Source: Lepidodermella squamata
Lineage: Eukaryota > Gastrotricha
Assembly (NCBI GenBank): GCA_047495785.1
Contig: JBLDXI010000009.1
Location: forward strand, 992,001 to 1,056,000
Reading direction: 5' to 3'
DNA length: 64,000 nucleotides
The notes below the pieces were generated by a model. The model was not told where the DNA came from. It saw nothing but the letters and a program-made list of their open reading frames with translations, and searched no databases. Position numbers and translations under genes: made by a program. Of this stretch, positions 58,930 to 64,000 are shown in pieces; positions within the stretch are counted from its first letter, which is position 1; the number at the start of each line of letters is the position of its first letter.

Positions 58930-60510
58930 TTGGATGGATGGATGGATGGATGGATGGATGGATGGATGTTAGACCCTGACACCAATTCTGGTGATTTAAC
59001 AGGGCTTCGGTTGATGAGTTAAAACCTGTCACCGATTATTCGGTGTTAGGCGCAGAGTGGCACAATAGAATACGAAAATAAATTATAAAAATAGAGCTAT
59101 GATCTATTTGGTCCATTCAGACACCTGCTCGATGAAGAATTGCTGCAAGTAGGCGGCTTTGCGACAGGCTTTCGAGCTAGTCAGCTTACGAATGAAGGGG
59201 TCGGTCTGACTCCATGCCTTCGAGCCGCGGATGAGGAAAGTTCGGTCTTGGGTGACACTGTCGGACTGCGTGGCCTTGAGGCTGCCGTTAGTGGAACTGC
59301 GAAGTCCTGGGTTCACCTCCGTCTTCGGCTTGAAGAGCTCGATTAGCTCGACTGGTGCTTCGCCATGCAGGCACTGGAAAACCAGTGAGTGTGTTGTTTC
59401 GTGTACGTGCCTTCGTCCAGTGAGTGTGAGCCATTTCAGGTGGCGGCGCAAATCGTCAACTGGACATGAGTAGTCTTTCATCATCAGAGCTCTGATGGCG
59501 TTATCTTGAGCTCTATCAAGGGTCTTCCTGGCGGCAGCAGAGCCAGCACTGAGTATAACGGCACAGTAGCTGAGTCGCGAGTTTACCAGGCTGTTGAAGA
59601 TGGCTTTGCGACCGTCTAACGGGATACCGTTCTGGCCGGCTAGACGGAGGGCGTAAGATCCGCTGCGACACTTCGCATGGACGAGCTGGGCGTGTTCTTC
59701 AAAGCTGAGGCGATTATCGACTTGTACTCCGAGCAGCTTGATTGATTGTTGAGGATGAATGAGCGTTCCGTTCACATTGACTGGTAGGTTGGCGTCGATT
59801 TTCGCGGTTTTCGGGCCGATGTACATTATTTGAGTCTTCGTTTCATTCAACTTAAGAGAGTTGACACTTGACCAGTTTGCGACATTGCAGAGCTGTTTTT
59901 CGAGTATGGACTTCGCTTCATCAATTGTTGACCCAATCGCATAGATCGTAGTGTCGTCAGCGTACATAACGGAATAGCAGTTGGGATCGTTGATAGTCTC
60001 TGGCAGTTCATTAACATAGACGGTGAAGAGAAGAGGGCCGAGGACGCTCCCTTGAGGGACACCATATCTGATTGGCAAGGGCGACGAGGAGATGTTGCCG
60101 ACTTTAACCTTCTGGTGACGGTTAGATAGATAGTCCGTGAACAGGTTCAGGGCTTCGGGTCCAAGACCAAACGAACGGAGAGATTCGATAACCCCAGCAG
60201 GGTCAAGCGAATCGGACGCCTTTGATAGATCCAGGCTGGCAGTGGCGACGTACTTGTTTTGTGCTGCAGCTACGAGCCATTTCTCAGCGAGCGATACCAG
60301 ACAGCCGCTTGTCGAGTGGTGTTTGCGAAATCCGAACTGATATTTTGACAGGAAGCTGTTCAGGTGAGGTTTCAGTTGTTCACCTAGGCAGCGTTCGAAG
60401 AGTTACAGGCAGCCAGGTAGAATCAAGATAGGACGGTAATTCTCAGGCAGCTGGTTCTCGCCCGACTTGTTATTTGTCACGTTATTCGTCACGTGCATTC
60501 GCTGCGCGAC
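58930..60510 (-). mobile_element. 5'-truncated LINE with reverse transcriptase, CR1/jockey-like, disrupted
   Basis: On the minus strand the frame reads NYRPILIL, then KYQFGFRKHHST, SLDLSKASDSLD, then IRYGVPQGSVLGPLLFTVYVN and VMYADDTTIY (YADD at 59953-59964). The C-terminal region runs to IEQVSEWTK ending at 59104. These are reverse-transcriptase motifs 1 to 5 in order. The upstream part is interrupted by a stop codon at 60403-60405, and the 5' portion with the endonuclease is missing, so this copy is dead. The 3' UTR (59103-58970) carries two short hairpins and ends in about ten ATCC units (GGAT on the plus strand, about 58930-58968). GVPQGSVLGPLLF favours the CR1/jockey group, but the clade is inferred. 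Confidence 0.88.
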
Positions 60511-60639
60511 AGAAAAAATTGGTAGACTAGTTCATCATTTCATTAGTTATTGATACGTCTAGTTAACTTCTTATACAGGTTAAGCTACTTGATTATTTCA
60601 GGGTTGAGGGTTGTTAGAAATGTTTGTACAAATTAAGCC

Positions 60640-61482
60640 AAAATAATTGTCGTAGTCGTATGGCAATTCGTTGCGGATGGCGGCGATTGATGAGGGCGGG
60701 TTGTGGCAGTGGCAGAGAATGTGGCGACTGAGATTCCAGCTATTACCGTCGGTTTCGACTTCCTCGCAATGAGGGAACCTGATTGGGGCGGTAGTCTTCG
60801 GGGTCGGCCAAGGTGAACTCCTTGATTAGAAGGCGATGAGAAGTTGCCGGGTGGAGACCGAGGGAGCACTTAATATATCGCAGATGGATTGGTGGTGAGC
60901 CGGCCGGATGGAACAGCCCCCAGATTTCAGCGCCGTAGCCAAACTGCGAGAGCACGCCGCAATTGTAGACCTCCTTGAGCGCCCACAGCGGCAGCTGGCT
61001 GAATTGTCGAAACAACTTCGGGACGGCTCCGGCCGCTCGCTGGAGCTTCAGGTGAGCTTCGTCGATGGCTTTCTTGTAGAGCAGCGGACCGTCCAGCCAC
61101 ACCCCCAAGTATTTGAAACAGTCGACCATTTCGATTTCATGTTGATTCAGGTGGAACATGATGTGATCAACTTGATGCCGCTCTTTGCCTTTGTAAAAAA
61201 CCATCCATTTTGTTTTGCCGACGTTTACTTTCAGGCGGTTTTCCAAGGCGAACTTGTCCAATACAGCCAGGTATCTGTCCATGTCGCCTTTAGACAGAGC
61301 TAGAAAGACGACGTCATCGGCGTGGAGTAGCGCCCTGATGGAGTGGTAGCCGACTGGTAGAGCTTGCGTGCCTTTGAGCTGGTCGAGGTTGTCGAGAAGA
61401 TCATCTATATAGATAGAGAATAGTAGTGGGGAGAGGGGGTCACCCTGCTTGACGCCGCGTTGAATGCGGAAAGACTCGGATC
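60640..61482 (-). mobile_element. Fragment of a second, unrelated LINE reverse transcriptase
   Basis: The minus strand reads QRGVKQGDPLSPLLFSIYIDD, then ALLHADDVVFLA (61313-61324), then LKVNVGKTKWMVFY and FKYLGVWLDGPLLY. The frame is open to 60743. GVKQGDPLSPLLF and the GKTK..YLG blocks differ from the neighbouring LINE, so this is another family. The catalytic box is HADD rather than YADD. Past 60743 a different frame reads SRHILCHCHN, which looks like the remains of a C-terminal Cys/His motif after a frameshift. Both ends are truncated. It stops about 75 bases before the TRAPPC9 ATG. Confidence 0.82.
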
Positions 61483-61557
61483 AAAATTGTTTAATCTGAT
61501 ACTAATTGGACTACATTGCTGACTTTATAGAGAAGGAAAACGTCAATTTATACGAAG

Positions 61558-64000
61558 ATGCTATGTTTTACTGATTATGAGCAGAATCTCAACAAGCTTG
61601 CTCAAGTACCAATCCTGCTGAAATTTTCGAGCTCTAAGGTTTGTTAATAACTTTTACCTATTCATCGGTCACATCCAACTTTTTCCTCAGGCTAGCAGTG
61701 ATACCGTCGAGATACGCAATGCCATTGAGTCAAATTTGACTGACAACAACTTGGTTTGCTATGTGCGAGATTTCAGCTCGATGTTGCCGTTTCAATGCGA
61801 CTTACATGTTAGCAAGATTCCAATGGGATTCATTCTTTACTCAAAGTGTCAATCTCTCGACGATCTTAAATTCGCTGTCGATGAGTTTGACAAAATGAAA
61901 AGCTGCTTTGGAGAAATCGAATGCCTTGGGCGCCATGTTGTAAACCTTTCTCATGCAAATGGTAAGCTGCCTCTTTATTGCCAGTTCGCAGAGCAGAGAT
62001 TTATTGGAAGCGCGTTCAATCCCATTTCACTATGTTTCTACAATTTATTATTAATTAATTTTTAGTTCAATTTGTTGACTTGAAGACTTGAATTGTTTAC
62101 GGAAAGATCTACAGAAAAATTCAAGGGCCCCATATTTAAAAGCTCTTTTAGCCGGATTGATATTTTAGAATTGCAGACATTGACTTAGGTTGAAGGCCGT
62201 AGGCCGTCATGCAAATCTGTTGAATTAGATAGAACTCACGAATTACGGCAATACAGATGCTGATGTTTAACTGCTTTGCATGAATTTTTTGGGTAATTTT
62301 TCAGATGAATCGGAATCTTACCTCAGCATGACGTTCACCGAGGAAACGATAATTATTACCAAAGATTTCGATGAAAAGTTGAAGTTGGCGTTGTCATCTT
62401 TTCAAACTAACATCTCATCGTGGATCTCGGAGTTATTGGAGAAAAGGAAAATGGTTTCATTGGAGGATACGGCAACAATGGAGCGTATGCTTCGACTCGG
62501 GATGAATGACGATAAGGTGGAACAAAAGCAAGTTTTAAAGTTGATAGTGGTTGAAATTACTGCTTGGGGGAAAATCAGCTATGTTTTTCGGAGACATTGC
62601 GATATGAATAATGTGGGGACATTTATTTCAGGAAGCAGAGAAAAATGCTGGCTGGGAAATGGCTGAAAGTTCTCGGTGATTTATCACTGTTTGTTGGCAA
62701 TTTAGCAGATGCTGAGCAGTACCTGCAGAGAGCAACTGAGCAGTTAAAAGGAACGTTGGATCCATGGCTTGCAGGTTTGCGGTTTTGTGGAAGAGTGCTT
62801 GAAATCACCTTCAACCTTTAATCCTTTACAGGCGCCAAAGAATCTCTAGTAGCTGCTTCTTTAATGTCTGCTCTAAAATCTAAAACTCTACCGGATGCTT
62901 GGCGTAATGATTGAATTGTAACAATTAATCACCGCTTGGTTTGCTTATTTTAGCCCCTAGTGGAGCGATCAGTAGCAAAATGTGGACCAATTGGACAAAC
63001 ACGTACGAAGAAGCGGTCAACATTTATCTGAACAACAGTTCTTGCAGCAGTCTCTATCTGGAGTCTTTACTTCGCATGGTTCATTTGCAATTGCTTGCCA
63101 ACAATAAGTGCAGCGCCGCTAAAGCTTTAGCAATATTTTGCAGCCACGAAATAACGGTCTCGCCTGGATCTTACATTCGGAACTTCCTTGAATATGATAA
63201 ATCTTCACGCTATTTGAAAGCCGCGAGAACGTTCGAAAGTTTTGGGTGGTATCGGAAAGCTGCCTTTTACTACAGAATGGCGGCAGTTCTACGCATCACA
63301 AATGTATCCGACTTATCCGAATGGGCCAATTGTCATCATTTGCTCATGAAAGCTGTGCGCGGATATGGGTTGGCCAGCTTCTCTAGCGGAGCCTCGCAAG
63401 CATCGACGAATGGATTCGTCCAGCTCCAAGCTCGCCTTCTCATGGACTTGTACTCGGCCGCGCTTGCCTTCAGAAACTATCCTCTAACGCTTCGCCATAT
63501 ATGCCACGTTCTGGATATTGGAGGACACACTCTTTACCCTTACCAGCTATCTCAAATTTTGAGCGATATGCGGAAACTCTCAAGTTATGGTGCTACTTTG
63601 GATTCGCCTTTGATAATTGATAAAGAGCTGGTTTTACTCCCGGTTGGTCCAGCGCCATTTCCTAAAATCACGTCAGTTTCATTTCACACCGAGACCCATG
63701 CGCGGTCTTCGTCAATTATTCGGCCTTCATCGGCAGAAACTGGAACTGCGATAAGAAGTTCTTTCATTTACTCACCATTCAGTCATCCAGATAAATCAGC
63801 GGCTGCTCAACCCATGTGGACGTGTTTGGACGAGGAAATAAAACTAGTCGTAGAATTCGAAAACACGTTCGTATTGCCCATCAAAGTCGATTCAGTGACA
63901 TTGATTGCATCTACTTCGTCTGATGGCATTGAATGCGTCCCAGTGACAGATCAAACGTTGTTCCCCGCTGATCCGCTTAGTTTGGAGCTTAGGTGTATTC
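61558..64000 (+). CDS. TRAPPC9: TRAPP II complex subunit TRAPPC9 (Trs120/NIBP), 5' part
   Basis: Six exons (61558-61638, 61691-61961, 62305-62539, 62632-62774, 62832-62903, 62953 onward) give about 616 residues before the window ends. The N terminus MLCFTDYEQNLNKLAQVPIL follows TRAPPC9 (PDYMQCAEDHQTLLVV). Helical repeats with GDLSLFVGNLADAEQYL come next, then AARTFESFGWYRKAAFYYRM, LLMDLYSAALAFRNYPLTLRH and ITSVSFHTE...SFIYSPF, which matches the STKSPFIYSP block. The last stretch begins the beta-rich adaptin-ear-like repeats (EIKLVVEFENTFVLPIKVDSV). TRAPPC9 is a TRAPP II subunit that activates Rab1/Rab11-type GTPases at the trans-Golgi. The donor after exon 3 (AA|GTTGAT) is weak but is the one that keeps phase. 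LINE sequence lies just upstream. Confidence 0.9.

Noticed and set aside
59104-60078. LINE reverse transcriptase as a host gene
   Set aside because: It carries retrotransposon motifs, lacks its 5' part, has an upstream stop at 60403-60405 and a second truncated copy in the window.

Overview
This is a eukaryotic, animal nuclear window: about 24 protein genes with canonical GT-AG introns, mostly only 41-63 bases long, on an AT-rich background. Gene content (Vav, TMED2, VPS13B, a GOST-type seven-helix protein, a Ly6 protein, a PON-type enzyme) is metazoan. A ciliary microtubule-inner-protein homologue together with IFT20 argues for a lineage that keeps cilia or flagella. I cannot name the phylum. 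All exon models below were built by hand from reading frame, splice sites and remembered family similarity; coding phase closes across every junction given.

Layout. 1-486: 5' end of a Vav-like gene (-). 2236-3953: PPM1D-like phosphatase (-). 4735-5095: 3' fragment of a LINE. 5497-7404: VPS36 then MED31 (+). 7578-9751: a Ly6-type surface protein and a tiny myristoylation-type EF-hand protein (-). 12248-12834: a GC-rich long palindrome. 12880-14483: alpha-1,3-fucosyltransferase (-). 16140-18172: GPR107/108-like (-). 19748-21745: CIMIP2/FAM166-like (+), with two small inverted-repeat elements in its first intron. 21746-25270: no gene recognised. 25271-45470: a co-directional block TMED2, NAA25, PDCD2L, VPS13B, VPS53. 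46182-48311: a small unknown gene, BUD23 and RPL32 (-). 49742-52878: PRPF4 and GPATCH3 (+). 53123-57795: PON-like, ENOSF1, IFT20 and neuferricin (-). 58930-61482: remains of two different LINEs (-). 61558-64000: 5' part of TRAPPC9 (+).

The main architectural signal is dense co-directional packing. Downstream genes start 33 to about 340 bases after the stop of the previous gene, and most have a pyrimidine-rich stretch ending in AG just before the ATG. PDCD2L and VPS13B are 33 bases apart with AG touching the ATG. This fits polycistronic transcription resolved by spliced-leader trans-splicing, but that is inference; RNA 5' ends would decide.

Functionally the window is mostly housekeeping: membrane traffic (VPS36 in ESCRT-II, VPS53 in GARP/EARP, VPS13B lipid transfer, TMED2 cargo receptor, TRAPPC9, GPR107), gene expression (MED31, PRPF4, BUD23, RPL32), N-terminal acetylation (NAA25) and cilia (IFT20, CIMIP2). 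The most unusual DNA is the palindrome at 12.2-12.8 kb, whose 184-base arms are identical, and the family of small mobile elements.
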